Shown here: positions 45,211 to 53,524 of the stretch, in pieces
How positions within the stretch are numbered: the stretch's first letter is position 1
How the letters are laid out: each line of letters opens with the position of its first letter
Translations under genes and position numbers: made by a program
NCBI RefSeq assembly: GCF_900406815.1
Contig: NZ_OVCN01000013.1
Location: 62,001 to 126,000, forward strand
DNA from: Acinetobacter haemolyticus
GTDB lineage: Bacteria; Pseudomonadota; Gammaproteobacteria; Pseudomonadales; Moraxellaceae
DNA length: 64,000 nucleotides
Direction: 5' to 3'
Notes under the pieces: model-generated
Seen by the model: only the letters and a program-made list of their open reading frames with translations
Database searches by the model: none
Told to the model about the DNA's origin: nothing

Positions 45211-46305
45211 TTAGAAGTTATATTCCATACCTAAACCGATAGTTGTTTTCTTATCATCTTTCACTAACCAATCACGTTTTTGCTGACCAACTACGCCATA
45301 GAAACGTGCTTGTTTATTGATTTGATAATCAGCACCTAGACCATAAAGATCTTGTTTACGATCATCACGACCATTTGATTCAGTTGTAGCAGAGATATAC
45401 TGTGCTTTTAACTTGATCGGTGTAGAAGGGATTTTGTAGGCTGCAGTAACGCCATATGCATCTTCTTGTAAACCTTTATAAGTAGTAATTACAGCTGGCG
45501 TACCACTTGTTGTAGTCACAGTATCATCAGTCGGTTGAGCAGTTTGCCATAAAGCACCCAAAACAAAACCATCAAAACCTAATTTTGTGAAATCAAGTGA
45601 ACCTGTTACGCGGACTGCGTCAGTATAAATACCAGATAAACTATAAGCACTGTATTTAGATGCAATACCGTAGTTAGCTGCAACTGCCGCAGCTAAACCA
45701 TAGTCTTTGTTATCATAAGTAAGCGATGCTGAAACGCCATCACCAAAGCCATCACGGCTGCCTTTGTAGCCTTTAGACGAATTTTCCGTACTAGATGATT
45801 CTTCACCTTGTTGGAACATCACGTTTAAAGCCAAGCCGCCTAATAATTTTTTATCTGTTTCGAAACCGATCACATTTTTTAAACGATCTTCACCAGCTAA
45901 AATAGCGGTCATATCAAGTTCATTGTGATCATTAAAAATATCTTGGTTACTGCCAGCTGCTGTTTTGAAATAAGAGTCGTATTGACCTACTTTCAATGTA
46001 CCTACGCCTTCTGATTTAAGACCGATAAAACGATTACGGTTTGTAAAAGATTGGTCACCGTCCCCATCTGCATTGATTTGCCATTCAATTAAGTAAACAG
46101 CAGAAAGGTTTTCAGTTAATTTTTCTTCACCCTTAATACCGATACGAGAGGCATTTGAATTTACTTTTGTTACGCTTTCATCTTTAAAGCCATTTTTATC
46201 AATTTGATCCAAAGTCACATTGAGCTTACCATACAATGTAGGTGCTGCTTGTGCTGCATTCATGGCTAAAGTTGCTACAGTAGCAGCAAGAAGCAATTTT
46301 TTCAT
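45211..46305 (-). CDS. Gram-negative porin (trimeric, Neisseria/Burkholderia type)
   Basis: The 364-residue outer membrane protein has a signal peptide cleaved after AAQA (about residue 20). The mature start APTLYGKLNVTLDQIDK is typical of general porins of the porin_4 type, with SNASRIGIKGEEKL and FTNRNRFIGLKSEGVGTLKVG (quoted in parts: FTNRNRFIGLK, GVGTLKVGQYD) forming the first strands and constriction loop approach. It ends in the outer membrane C-terminal Phe (GLGMEYNF). GGAGA stands before the start. It has its own 250-base upstream region. Confidence 0.92.
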   Translation of the reverse strand: MKKLLLAATVATLAMNAAQAAPTLYGKLNVTLDQIDKNGFKDESVTKVNSNASRIGIKGEEKLTENLSAVYLIEWQINADGDGDQSFTNRNRFIGLKSEGVGTLKVGQYDSYFKTAAGSNQDIFNDHNELDMTAILAGEDRLKNVIGFETDKKLLGGLALNVMFQQGEESSSTENSSKGYKGSRDGFGDGVSASLTYDNKDYGLAAAVAANYGIASKYSAYSLSGIYTDAVRVTGSLDFTKLGFDGFVLGALWQTAQPTDDTVTTTSGTPAVITTYKGLQEDAYGVTAAYKIPSTPIKLKAQYISATTESNGRDDRKQDLYGLGADYQINKQARFYGVVGQQKRDWLVKDDKKTTIGLGMEYNF

Positions 46306-46513
46306 TGAGATTTCTCCAAAACACTTTTTTGTAAATGGCTGTTGCCTTAGTTACTGTTATAAGTTTGCTTGTGTACAAAAAGTTACATAGCTCACTAACT
46401 TGTATGCAGTATCGGTAAACTTTGTGACAGAGAAGTGAAGAAAAAATGACAGTTTTATGACGGTTAAAATAGAGGTCTATATGGATTTATTATTGATTTT
46501 TATACGAATAATA

Positions 46514-46540
46514 AAAATAAAAAACGGAGCATAAGCTCCA
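46514..46540 (-). terminator. Terminator after the HIT gene
   Basis: On the minus strand TGGAGC-TTAT-GCTCCG is followed by TTTTTTATTTTT. It lies 20 bases past the HIT stop. Confidence 0.85.
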
Positions 46541-46559
46541 TTTTCATCAGAATCAAAAC

Positions 46560-46973
46560 TTAAAGGGCAGCCTTGATCTTTTCAGCTAGCATTTTGATCT
46601 TTTCTTGATCACCCATTTGGGCTGCATGGCGACCCAGCTCATGAATAGAACTTGGGATCAGGTGAAAATGTATATGGGGTACTGTTTGACCAGCCGCCGC
46701 ACCGTTAAGTTGCATTAATACAATACCTTTCACGTCTAGCGCTTTTTCCATCGCTTGAGCAATTTTCTGCACGATTTGAATCGTATAAGCAGCAGCATCG
46801 GCAGGAAGGTCGAGTAGGGTAACCGCTGGGGTCTTTGGAATCACTAAAGTGTGTCCATCGGCTTGAGGCATGATATCCATAAACGCAAGAACTTGTTCAT
46901 CTTCATAAACCTTTATCGCAGGTAATTCACCACGAAGGATTCTTGCAAAAATATTTTGGTCATCGTATGCCAT
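46560..46973 (-). CDS. HIT-family nucleotide hydrolase
   Basis: The 137-residue protein has the histidine triad HIHFHLIP near residues 100-107 with the preceding GQTVP. Members hydrolyse AMP-linked substrates such as adenosine phosphoramidates (HinT) or dinucleoside polyphosphates. The N-terminal NIFARILRGELPAIKVYEDE is the classic HIT start. It is monocistronic and housekeeping in character. Confidence 0.94.
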   Translation of the reverse strand: MAYDDQNIFARILRGELPAIKVYEDEQVLAFMDIMPQADGHTLVIPKTPAVTLLDLPADAAAYTIQIVQKIAQAMEKALDVKGIVLMQLNGAAAGQTVPHIHFHLIPSSIHELGRHAAQMGDQEKIKMLAEKIKAAL

Positions 46974-47043
46974 GATTAGTCCTTTAAAAAATCCTCATGG
47001 ATTTAGTCGGTAAAGCTTTCCGACTCTAACCACGAGAATATGC

Positions 47044-47313
47044 TTATTTACAATTCAATTCTTTTTGGCGCGCTTTGATTTCATCTAAGCGTTGTTGCTC
47101 TTTTTCAGAAAACTTAGGCTTAGTCGTGTGGCAGTTTTCATTACCATATTTCGCTTTGGCATCAGCATCTTTGAAGCAAAAACCTTTAGATGCGTAGATA
47201 AGGTTATAGTTATCTTGTAACTTTTTGCATTCTTGCTCTGAAGCTGAAGCTTGCATACTGAAACTTGTCAGTGCGGCGAAACTTGCAAAAATTGCAACTG
47301 TAAACTTCTTCAT
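47044..47313 (-). CDS. Small exported protein with a YARHG-like domain
   Basis: The 89-residue protein has a signal peptide (cleaved near ASASE, residue 24). The mature part contains NLIYASKGFCFKDADAKAKYG and ends KARQKELNC; this follows the YARHG domain pattern (a YARxGxxF core followed by a KARQ-like helix), a small extracellular domain of unknown function. Four cysteines could form two disulfides. A weak hairpin at 47005-47025 is the only terminator candidate. Confidence 0.78.
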   Translation of the reverse strand: MKKFTVAIFASFAALTSFSMQASASEQECKKLQDNYNLIYASKGFCFKDADAKAKYGNENCHTTKPKFSEKEQQRLDEIKARQKELNCK

Positions 47314-47673
47314 GAGGTATTCCTCTGGTTATGAATAAGCACCAAGTTGAACCTGGTGCATGTACTAATATAAGGTTTATTGATGAAATTTCAATAAAAC
47401 TGTATTATTCGAGTGTAATTCCACTCCATAATTCATTCTTATTTTTAATAAAAAACATTATATATCAATAGTTTTAATGATGTTATAAATATCATGAACT
47501 TTTCAGTTTTTTTTAGACAGCTTTGTCTGATCAGTGTTTTAATTTTTATAATTCATCAAGCGATTTTAAATTTTCAGCTCACTTCTTTGTACGGGAACTC
47601 ATAAATATTAGTCATGAGACATTCATAAAGTTGTTTGTTAGATTATGTGACTTTTATAGTAATCAATGGAATT
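47314..47673. other. Divergent spacer, 360 bases
   Basis: This very AT-rich stretch separates the minus-strand YARHG gene from the plus-strand lipoprotein gene and should hold both promoters. A 72-codon frame at 47523 has no ribosome site and is regarded as chance. Nothing else was recognised. Confidence 0.5.
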
Positions 47674-47886
47674 ATGAAGAAATTTTTAATTGCGTCTACA
47701 CTCGGGGTAGGGCTTGTTGGCTGTGTATCTTCGAATTATGAAAGTATAAATAAAGCTCCAGTTGTTCCTAAGAACGAAGCCTACAATACCTTTAAAATGC
47801 CAGAGCATGGCATTATTACGGATCAGGATTTACACAACTTACCTGAACATGCAGATCTGAATACTAAGTACAGCATACGTTTCTGA
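47674..47886 (+). CDS. Small lipoprotein of unknown function
   Basis: From the ATG at 47674 the product has 70 residues. The signal MKKFLIASTLGVGLVGC has a lipobox (LVGC, Cys17), so the mature lipoprotein is about 54 residues. The rest (VSSNYESINKAPVVPKNEAY and after) has no known domain; it is rich in Asn, Pro and His. A longer TTG start at 47635 is unlikely because it would bury the signal. Confidence 0.72.
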   Translation: MKKFLIASTLGVGLVGCVSSNYESINKAPVVPKNEAYNTFKMPEHGIITDQDLHNLPEHADLNTKYSIRF

Positions 47887-47969
47887 ATAAAAAATATTTT
47901 AGTTAGAGATTTTACATAAAAAGTCCTTGAACTTTAAGGTTCAAGGTCAGAGAAATACTAAATTTAGTT

Positions 47970-48009
47970 ACCTAGACCAACGGATTATGAGTCCGCTGCT
48001 CTATACAAC
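47970..48009 (-). pseudogene. Decayed tRNA(CAU) fragment, anticodon arm
   Basis: On the minus strand the stretch reads TAGAGCAGCGGACTCATAAT, then CCGTTGGTC. This is the 3' side of a D-arm, a complete anticodon stem-loop with a CAU anticodon (CGGAC-TCATAAT-CCG) and the variable loop of a tRNA-Met or tRNA-Ile2 type gene. Acceptor stem and T-arm are missing: what follows (TAGGTAACTAAATTTAG) is a corrupted T-arm at best. It is thus not a working tRNA. Such fragments mark sites where an integrated element has come or gone. Confidence 0.75.
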
Positions 48010-48096
48010 GATAAAGTAAAGCATCAGTTTTTTTGTAATGACTTTGTTTTTACTGTTTGGTAAATTATGTGAATTAAATAATAAGAGCTTTATAGA

Positions 48097-48378
48097 ATGA
48101 AATACTTAATGCTCGCAATAATTTCAATTTTAATGTCAGTTACTACTTTTGCCAGAGAAACAAATTCAATGCGTTCCGCCTATGAGCTTGTTAGCATTGG
48201 AGATAGTGAAAGCGATTTAATTAGAAAGATGGGGAAGTCTTATCCAAGATATTTCAAACATAGAGATGGCCGATCTTTTTGCAGTGCAACAGAATATGTT
48301 TATGAGATTGATATGCAGGTTTATACGGTTTGGGTATGTAATGGAAAGATATTTAAAATTGATGTGAATAATAAATGA
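48097..48378 (+). CDS. Small exported protein, BamE/SmpA-like
   Basis: The 93-residue product has a signal peptide cleaved near TFARE (residue 20), with no lipobox. The mature part YELVSIGDSESDLIRKMGKS resembles the SmpA/OmlA (BamE) start, where a short motif of the type GxSxxxLxxxxG opens the fold; CSATEYVYEI and VWVCNGKIFKI give two cysteines likely to form a disulfide. It stands between the tRNA remnant and the HsdR-N gene and is part of an accessory patch. Function not known. Confidence 0.65.
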   Translation: MKYLMLAIISILMSVTTFARETNSMRSAYELVSIGDSESDLIRKMGKSYPRYFKHRDGRSFCSATEYVYEIDMQVYTVWVCNGKIFKIDVNNK

Positions 48379-48491
48379 TAGAGATTCTAAAGGAAAAGTA
48401 TTCTTGCTACTTCATATTGCTATTATTTAACCTTAAATATAGTATGGATTTATAAATAAATATATAGACATTAATAATTAGGGGATAAAAC

Positions 48492-49661
48492 ATGGAAGAA
48501 TTTATTACGAAATTAAAATCACATATTGATCATGTTAAGAGAGTGGGTAGCCACTGTACAACCGAGGAAACTACCAAACAGGCTTTGATTTTACCATTGC
48601 TGGATATCTTAGGGTTTAGTCCATACGATCCAACTAAAGTCTTAGCGGAATTTGCTGCAGATTTTCCAGGAGTAAAGGCAACTGAAAGAGTTGATTATGC
48701 TCTTTATTGCAATGGTCAGCCAGTAATGTTCATTGAAGCAAAACCTTATATTGCAGATTTAACTAATCATGCTCCACAGCTTTCTCGTTATTTTAATAGT
48801 AGTTTGGGCGTAACAATAGGCGCAATTACAAATGGCAAAGAATGGCGGTTCTTTACTGATTTAATAAACACGAATGTAATGGACGAAAAACCATTCTTAA
48901 CCATTGATTTTACAAAAACTAAGCCAGAAGATTTAACTCAGCTTGCTGAATTTAAACATGACAATTTTCATGCTGAAAAATTAAGATTTTTTGCTGAGGA
49001 AAATCAATATATTCAGCAATTTAAAGCAGTTATTAAACGAAGTATTAATGAAGTTGATATTGATTTTGTTAGGTATGTTGCTCAACAAGCAAGTATCCCA
49101 CGCCAATTAAATACTAAGTTTTTAGAAACCATCCAACCTTTTGTAAAACAAGCAGTTCAGCAAGCAATAAGTGATACTGTAGTCAAAGGCTTATCATCGC
49201 CCACAGTTATTACGGCTCAACCTATTGAGCTGACCAAAACAGCAGAAGAAGCATTGGTAAATGTTAAAGTAGAAGAGCCAGATTTTATTGTTAATCCAGA
49301 TAATCAGAAAATTATTACAACTAAAGATGAACAAGAGCTTTATCGTATTGTTACTGAACTTTTCCCTGAGATTGAATTAGAATCAAAAGACACTGAGAGC
49401 TATTATTCAGTCCTATATCAAGGTAAAAACAATCGTTGGTTATTCAGATATGATGTAAATCGTAAACGTCATACTATACAGTTCATTGTTTCTATGGATG
49501 ACCTTCGCAGAAAAGAATTAGAACGTGCAGGGCTAGAGGTTCAAGGTAATGGTCAAATTTTCTTAGAAAAGCCTGAACATATTTATCGTATGGTTGGAAT
49601 TTTAAGAGACAGCCTAGAGTATTGTCGAAATGATGATAACTTTAAGCGCTCTGCAAGCTAA
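48492..49661 (+). CDS. Stand-alone HsdR N-terminal-domain protein (predicted nuclease)
   Basis: The 389-residue protein has a type I restriction R-subunit N-terminal nuclease domain (about residues 1-150), with the PD-(D/E)xK core ATERVDYALYCNGQPVMFIEAKP: Asp at the D of VDY, then the E-A-K. No helicase, HsdM or HsdS follows. A middle linker (about 200-260) is followed by a C-terminal domain (YYSVLYQGKNNRWLFRYDV) that resembles small restriction-linked domains of unknown role. GGGGATAA stands before the ATG. Its isolation beside a tRNA scar suggests arrival by transfer. Such proteins are found in phage- and defence-linked settings, but activity is unproven. Confidence 0.82.
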   Translation: MEEFITKLKSHIDHVKRVGSHCTTEETTKQALILPLLDILGFSPYDPTKVLAEFAADFPGVKATERVDYALYCNGQPVMFIEAKPYIADLTNHAPQLSRYFNSSLGVTIGAITNGKEWRFFTDLINTNVMDEKPFLTIDFTKTKPEDLTQLAEFKHDNFHAEKLRFFAEENQYIQQFKAVIKRSINEVDIDFVRYVAQQASIPRQLNTKFLETIQPFVKQAVQQAISDTVVKGLSSPTVITAQPIELTKTAEEALVNVKVEEPDFIVNPDNQKIITTKDEQELYRIVTELFPEIELESKDTESYYSVLYQGKNNRWLFRYDVNRKRHTIQFIVSMDDLRRKELERAGLEVQGNGQIFLEKPEHIYRMVGILRDSLEYCRNDDNFKRSAS

Positions 49662-49673
49662 GTTGGTACGATC

Positions 49674-49701
49674 AAAAAACCATTCGGTTGAATGGTTTTT
49701 T
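49674..49701 (+). terminator. Terminator after the HsdR-N gene
   Basis: Twelve-base-pair stem AAAAAACCATTC/GAATGGTTTTTT with a GGTT loop. Confidence 0.93.
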
Positions 49702-49743
49702 ATTTATGCTCATTTTCTGTAAAAAAGCCTTTCAAGTCTAATT

Positions 49744-50616
49744 TTATTCCAATGTAATTTTACTCCATGATTCATACATTTTCACGGCAGCCGAAAAGTC
49801 ACTATTAGGCTCAGCTGTTAAACTTGCCGCTTGAATTAAACTCTGTGTCAAAGAGAGAATCGGTGCAGGTAATTTTGCATCATGAACTAAATCTAAAGCA
49901 ATTCCAGTATCTTTCGCTAGTAAAGGTAGAGCAAAAGTTACTGGGAATTCACGGCTTAACACACGATGCGGAAAAATATTTTCAGTGACGAGACTTTTAC
50001 CACTCGATGCATTAATACAATTTAATGCTGCATCTAGATTTACACCATGTGCTTTTAGAGTAGAAAAGCCTTCTGCGACAGACCATAAATTTACCGCGAG
50101 TAGCATATTATTAATTGCTTTTACTGCGAAACCAGCGCCAGAATCGCCCACATGCTGAATCAACTTACCTAATGCAGCCATCGCTGGGTAAGCACGTTCA
50201 AATGCATTAACATCGCCACCCACCATAAAAGTTAAAGTGGCATTTTCTGCGCCAATCGTTTGACCACTTACAGGAGCGTCAAGAAAATCGATATTTCGAA
50301 GTTTTAATTTTTCAGCTAATCGCTGAGCAGCCTCTGGCACTCCACTGGTACAGTCGATCCAAATCGCACCTGATTTAATCTCAACACTGTCAATTAACGT
50401 TTCGACATCTTGGCTCGTCGGCAAACAAGAAAAAATAATATCTGCTTGTACAGCTTCGGATAGTTCAACTGCTGTGGTGCCATATTCTGTTGCATGTTGT
50501 TCAGCTTTACTGAAATTTCGATTCCAAACCAAGACTGTATTGAAATGCTTGGGTAAATGTGCCGCCATGCGATAACCCATAGCGCCTAAACCGATAAATG
50601 CAACAGATTGAATCAT
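49744..50616 (-). CDS. NAD(P)-dependent 3-hydroxyisobutyrate dehydrogenase-family oxidoreductase
   Basis: The 290-residue enzyme has the N-terminal Rossmann motif FIGLGAMGYRMAAHL (residues 7-21), the substrate block DAPVSGQTIGAENATLTFMVGG near 117-138 (quoted in parts: DAPVSGQTIGAENATL, TFMVGG), and the catalytic Lys region GAGFAVKAINNMLL near 162. It could reduce tartronate semialdehyde, 3-hydroxyisobutyrate or a related beta-hydroxyacid. The upstream alpha/beta hydrolase gene ends three bases before its start, so the pair is an operon. The real substrate is not decided. Confidence 0.88.
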   Translation of the reverse strand: MIQSVAFIGLGAMGYRMAAHLPKHFNTVLVWNRNFSKAEQHATEYGTTAVELSEAVQADIIFSCLPTSQDVETLIDSVEIKSGAIWIDCTSGVPEAAQRLAEKLKLRNIDFLDAPVSGQTIGAENATLTFMVGGDVNAFERAYPAMAALGKLIQHVGDSGAGFAVKAINNMLLAVNLWSVAEGFSTLKAHGVNLDAALNCINASSGKSLVTENIFPHRVLSREFPVTFALPLLAKDTGIALDLVHDAKLPAPILSLTQSLIQAASLTAEPNSDFSAAVKMYESWSKITLE

Positions 50617-50619
50617 TGT

Positions 50620-51705
50620 CTACCTTCTTATTAGCGTTGATCGTTCTGACAGCCAATTTGTAAGTGTTGGCCAGAACTCAATTGAACTATTTTGACTAGA
50701 CATTAAACCTAAATGTCCGCCCGGTATCAAGGTAAACGTCACATCTTGGCTACTGGTCAGTTGTGTCAGAGGAAATGCTGCATCTGCCGTAACCAATTGA
50801 TCACTTTTGCCCGCGCCGACCAAAAGAGAGCAATTAATATTCTTCAATTCAATGGTTTTATTCTTGAGGGTAATTGCACCGTTTTTTAGCGGATTTTGCA
50901 TCCAAACATTAAACAGCATGTCTTGATTAATACCACCTGGATAATCAATCATGTTGTTTAAGAAATGGCTCAGTGTCGCATCTTCTTGTACAAGTTTAAG
51001 GTTACCCAAATTTTTTAATAATTGAATGTTGCCATCAATCCAGCCTTTAGGATCCAGTAATTTAAAGCCCAGAGAGTTTAAAAAACCTGGTGAATGGATC
51101 ATGACTTTGGGTAAGCGGTTATAAATATAATCTTTAATTTTTTCATTGCGTGTAGTGACATAAGCCAGCGTTTTATAGAGCTTTCCGATATAACCAGATG
51201 CATAACTATCAATTGGACTTCCAAGAACCATAAGGTTTTTGACAGCATTAGGTTGATGTCGGGCAGTATAGAGCGTTACGAAAATGCCAGCCATGCTCCA
51301 ACCATGCAGGGAGATCTTCTCAGATTTAGAATGTGTTTGAATGGCTTCAATACAACGTGGAATAAACTTATCGAGAAATGATAGAAAGTTAATTTGGTAG
51401 TTTTTATAGGTGAGCTTACCCCAATCAATCAGATAAACATCAAAACCAGCTTCTTGGAAGTGTTTGACTAAAGAGCGATAAGGATAGAGGTCATAGATAT
51501 CCATATTGATGGCAAGTGGGGCAACAAAAACCAGTGGCTCTTTGTAGCGTTTATTCTCAGATGCATAAAAACGCACACGGGTTTGTTTAAATTGCGCGAT
51601 GACTTGATAGGGTGTTGATTGGGACAGCACGAGTTTGTCTGATTCAAATACGCGCATAGCGAGATGTTTAAAATTTATTTTTTGCTGTTCCACAAGCGAT
51701 TTCAT
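50620..51705 (-). CDS. Alpha/beta hydrolase, PHA synthase-like
   Basis: The 361-residue protein has a lipase box GWSMAG (near residue 145) within SLHGWSMAGIFVTLYTARH and a late GGHLGLM with the catalytic His. The block YDLYPYRSLVKHFQEAGFDV and IDWGKLTY resembles class III poly-3-hydroxyalkanoate synthases (PhaC), where the box has Cys in place of Ser; here Ser points to a hydrolase or thioesterase. It precedes the dehydrogenase gene with a three-base gap. Confidence 0.82.
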   Translation of the reverse strand: MKSLVEQQKINFKHLAMRVFESDKLVLSQSTPYQVIAQFKQTRVRFYASENKRYKEPLVFVAPLAINMDIYDLYPYRSLVKHFQEAGFDVYLIDWGKLTYKNYQINFLSFLDKFIPRCIEAIQTHSKSEKISLHGWSMAGIFVTLYTARHQPNAVKNLMVLGSPIDSYASGYIGKLYKTLAYVTTRNEKIKDYIYNRLPKVMIHSPGFLNSLGFKLLDPKGWIDGNIQLLKNLGNLKLVQEDATLSHFLNNMIDYPGGINQDMLFNVWMQNPLKNGAITLKNKTIELKNINCSLLVGAGKSDQLVTADAAFPLTQLTSSQDVTFTLIPGGHLGLMSSQNSSIEFWPTLTNWLSERSTLIRR

Positions 51706-51827
51706 CTATGAAAGTCTCATCATGAGTCAAGATTGCACGAAGTCTAAGCGATAATTTCATCTTATGCCTTGACCTTAAATACATTAGGCGATCAAAATGT
51801 TGGCATATTTAGACAGGATTTGATAAC

Positions 51828-51859
51828 CCTTTATAAAAATTATTACTTTTTTATAAAGG
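51828..51859. promoter_or_regulatory. Perfect 12-bp inverted repeat upstream of metZ
   Basis: CCTTTATAAAAA and TTTTTATAAAGG are perfect complements with an eight-base loop. The right arm ends 36 bases before the metZ ATG, so it is either an operator over the promoter or a leader hairpin. It does not resemble the known SAM riboswitches. Confidence 0.65.
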
Positions 51860-51895
51860 AAGATTGAGACCATTGATCATAAGGCATATAAAACG

Positions 51896-53083
51896 ATGAA
51901 TCCAAACGATGATTTAGAATACCAACTTGAAACACTAGCCATTCGTACTGGGCATGATCGTACCTTTGAAGGGGAACACAGTGAGCCTATCTTTTTAACT
52001 TCATCGTTTGTTTGTGAAAGCGCTGCTGATGCCGCTGCCAAGTTTTCTGGACAAATCGCGGGGAATACGTATTCACGGTATACCAATCCAACTGTACAAG
52101 CATTTGAGAAGCGTTTAGCGGTGCTTGATGGCGCAGAACGTGCTGTAGCGACCAGTTCAGGTATGGCAGCTGTGCATGCAATCTGTATGGCCTATTTAAA
52201 AGCGGGTGATCATGTAATTTGTTCACGTGCTGTTTTCGGTTCAATCATTGCTTTATTTGAAAAATACGTCGCTAAATTCGCAGTTGAAGTCACCTTTGTT
52301 GATTTAGGTGATCTTGAGGGCTGGAAACAAGCGATTCGTCCCAATACGCGTTTGTTGTTTATAGAAACACCATCGAATCCATTGGCACAAGTGGGTGATA
52401 TGCAGGCAATTGCGGATATTGCACATGCACATGGTGCCTTGTTTGCAGTAGATAACTGTTTCTGTACACCAGTATTACAGCAACCAATTAAGTTTGGTGC
52501 AGATCTGGTTTTATACTCAGCAACGAAGTATATCGATGGTCAAGGTCGTGCTTTGGGTGGTGCAGTAGTTGGAAAGCATGACCTGCTTGAAGAGATTAAC
52601 GGGGTTATTCGTACCTTAGGTAACTCAATGAGTCCATTCAATGCTTGGATTTTCTTAAAAGGCTTAGAAACGCTGAGCATTCGAATGAAAGCCCATTGTG
52701 AAAATGCGCAGAAATTGGCTGAGTGGTTACAACAGCATGATAAAATAGAAAAAGTTTATTATGCTGGTTTGCCAAATCATCCAGGCCATGAACTTGCCAA
52801 GAAACAGCAAAAAGGTTTTGGTGGCGTGGTATCGTTTGTAGTAAAGGGGGAGCGTCAAGGTGCCTGGACGGTCATTGATAACACGCGTTTCTTATCGATT
52901 ACCAGTAATCTAGGTGATGTTAAGTCAACAATTACCCATCCAGCAACGACCTCACATGGTAGAATGTCTGCTGAAGCTAAACAAGCCGCAGGAATTGAAG
53001 AAGGCTTAATTCGTGTGTCTGTCGGTTTAGAAGACATTAATGATATTATTCGCGATTTATCACGCGGTTTAGATTTAATTTAA
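51896..53083 (+). CDS. metZ: O-succinylhomoserine sulfhydrylase
   Basis: This PLP enzyme makes homocysteine from O-succinylhomoserine and sulfide in the direct route to methionine. The 395-residue Cys/Met-metabolism family protein has LETLAIRTGHDRTFEGEHSE at the start, SRYTNPTVQAFEKRLA, the PLP lysine in YSATKYIDGQGRALGG near 207-222, and TLGNSMSPFNAWIFLKGLET (quoted in family block). The start ATG is 36 bases after a perfect inverted repeat. It is followed 12 bases on by ybaB. MetZ against MetB/MetC is judged from overall block likeness. Confidence 0.9.
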   Translation: MNPNDDLEYQLETLAIRTGHDRTFEGEHSEPIFLTSSFVCESAADAAAKFSGQIAGNTYSRYTNPTVQAFEKRLAVLDGAERAVATSSGMAAVHAICMAYLKAGDHVICSRAVFGSIIALFEKYVAKFAVEVTFVDLGDLEGWKQAIRPNTRLLFIETPSNPLAQVGDMQAIADIAHAHGALFAVDNCFCTPVLQQPIKFGADLVLYSATKYIDGQGRALGGAVVGKHDLLEEINGVIRTLGNSMSPFNAWIFLKGLETLSIRMKAHCENAQKLAEWLQQHDKIEKVYYAGLPNHPGHELAKKQQKGFGGVVSFVVKGERQGAWTVIDNTRFLSITSNLGDVKSTITHPATTSHGRMSAEAKQAAGIEEGLIRVSVGLEDINDIIRDLSRGLDLI

Positions 53084-53095
53084 CGAGAGAAACTT

Positions 53096-53425
53096 ATGAA
53101 CATTAATATGCTCATGCAGCAAGCTCAACGCATGCAAAAAGATATGGAATCAAACCTTAAAAAAGCCAAAGAAGAGCTTGCAAATACAGAAGTTCACGCA
53201 GAAGCGGGCGGTGGTTTGGTTAAAGTAACCATGACTTGTCGTAATGTCGTTAAACGTATTGAAATTAGTCCAGATCTTTTACAGGACGAAGCCGATATGA
53301 TTGAAGATCTAATTGCAGCGGCAATGAATGATGCGGCGCGTCAGGCTGAAGCGATTTCTGAAGAAAAATTGCAAGGTGCAAATTCTGGTATGGGCTTACC
53401 ACCAGGTTTATCTGGTTTATTTTAA
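53096..53425 (+). CDS. ybaB: Nucleoid-associated protein YbaB/EbfC
   Basis: The 109-residue DNA-binding protein has the family start [20 protein letters not shown] and the [20 protein letters not shown] core, with Met/Gly/Pro-rich end [11 protein letters not shown]. It is normally followed by recR, as here. It follows metZ by 12 bases, which departs from the usual dnaX-ybaB-recR order. Confidence 0.96.
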   Translation: MNINMLMQQAQRMQKDMESNLKKAKEELANTEVHAEAGGGLVKVTMTCRNVVKRIEISPDLLQDEADMIEDLIAAAMNDAARQAEAISEEKLQGANSGMGLPPGLSGLF

Positions 53426-53436
53426 ATCCGTCCCAG

Positions 53437-53476
53437 CCTCCCTTTCTTGCGATACTCTAATCGCATTTCAGGGAGG
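53437..53476 (+). other. Long interrupted hairpin between ybaB and recR
   Basis: The outer stem CCTCCCT/AGGGAGG and the inner stem GCGAT/ATCGC are separated by a five-base internal loop on each side. It has no T-tract, so it is not a simple terminator. It may stabilise, process or attenuate the ybaB-recR transcript. Confidence 0.6.
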
Positions 53477-53524
53477 ATTCCTTCTTAATTAAAGAGGGAT
53501 TGAGGAGATTCTGAGAGTTGATTT

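Noticed and set aside
47523-47741. 72-codon open frame overlapping the small lipoprotein gene
   Set aside because: It lies in AT-rich divergent spacer without a ribosome site, and the overlapping frame with a lipobox is far better supported.
47970-48009. Functional tRNA-Met or tRNA-Ile gene
   Set aside because: Only D-arm end, anticodon arm and variable loop are present; acceptor stem halves and a proper T-arm are missing, so it is listed as a remnant.
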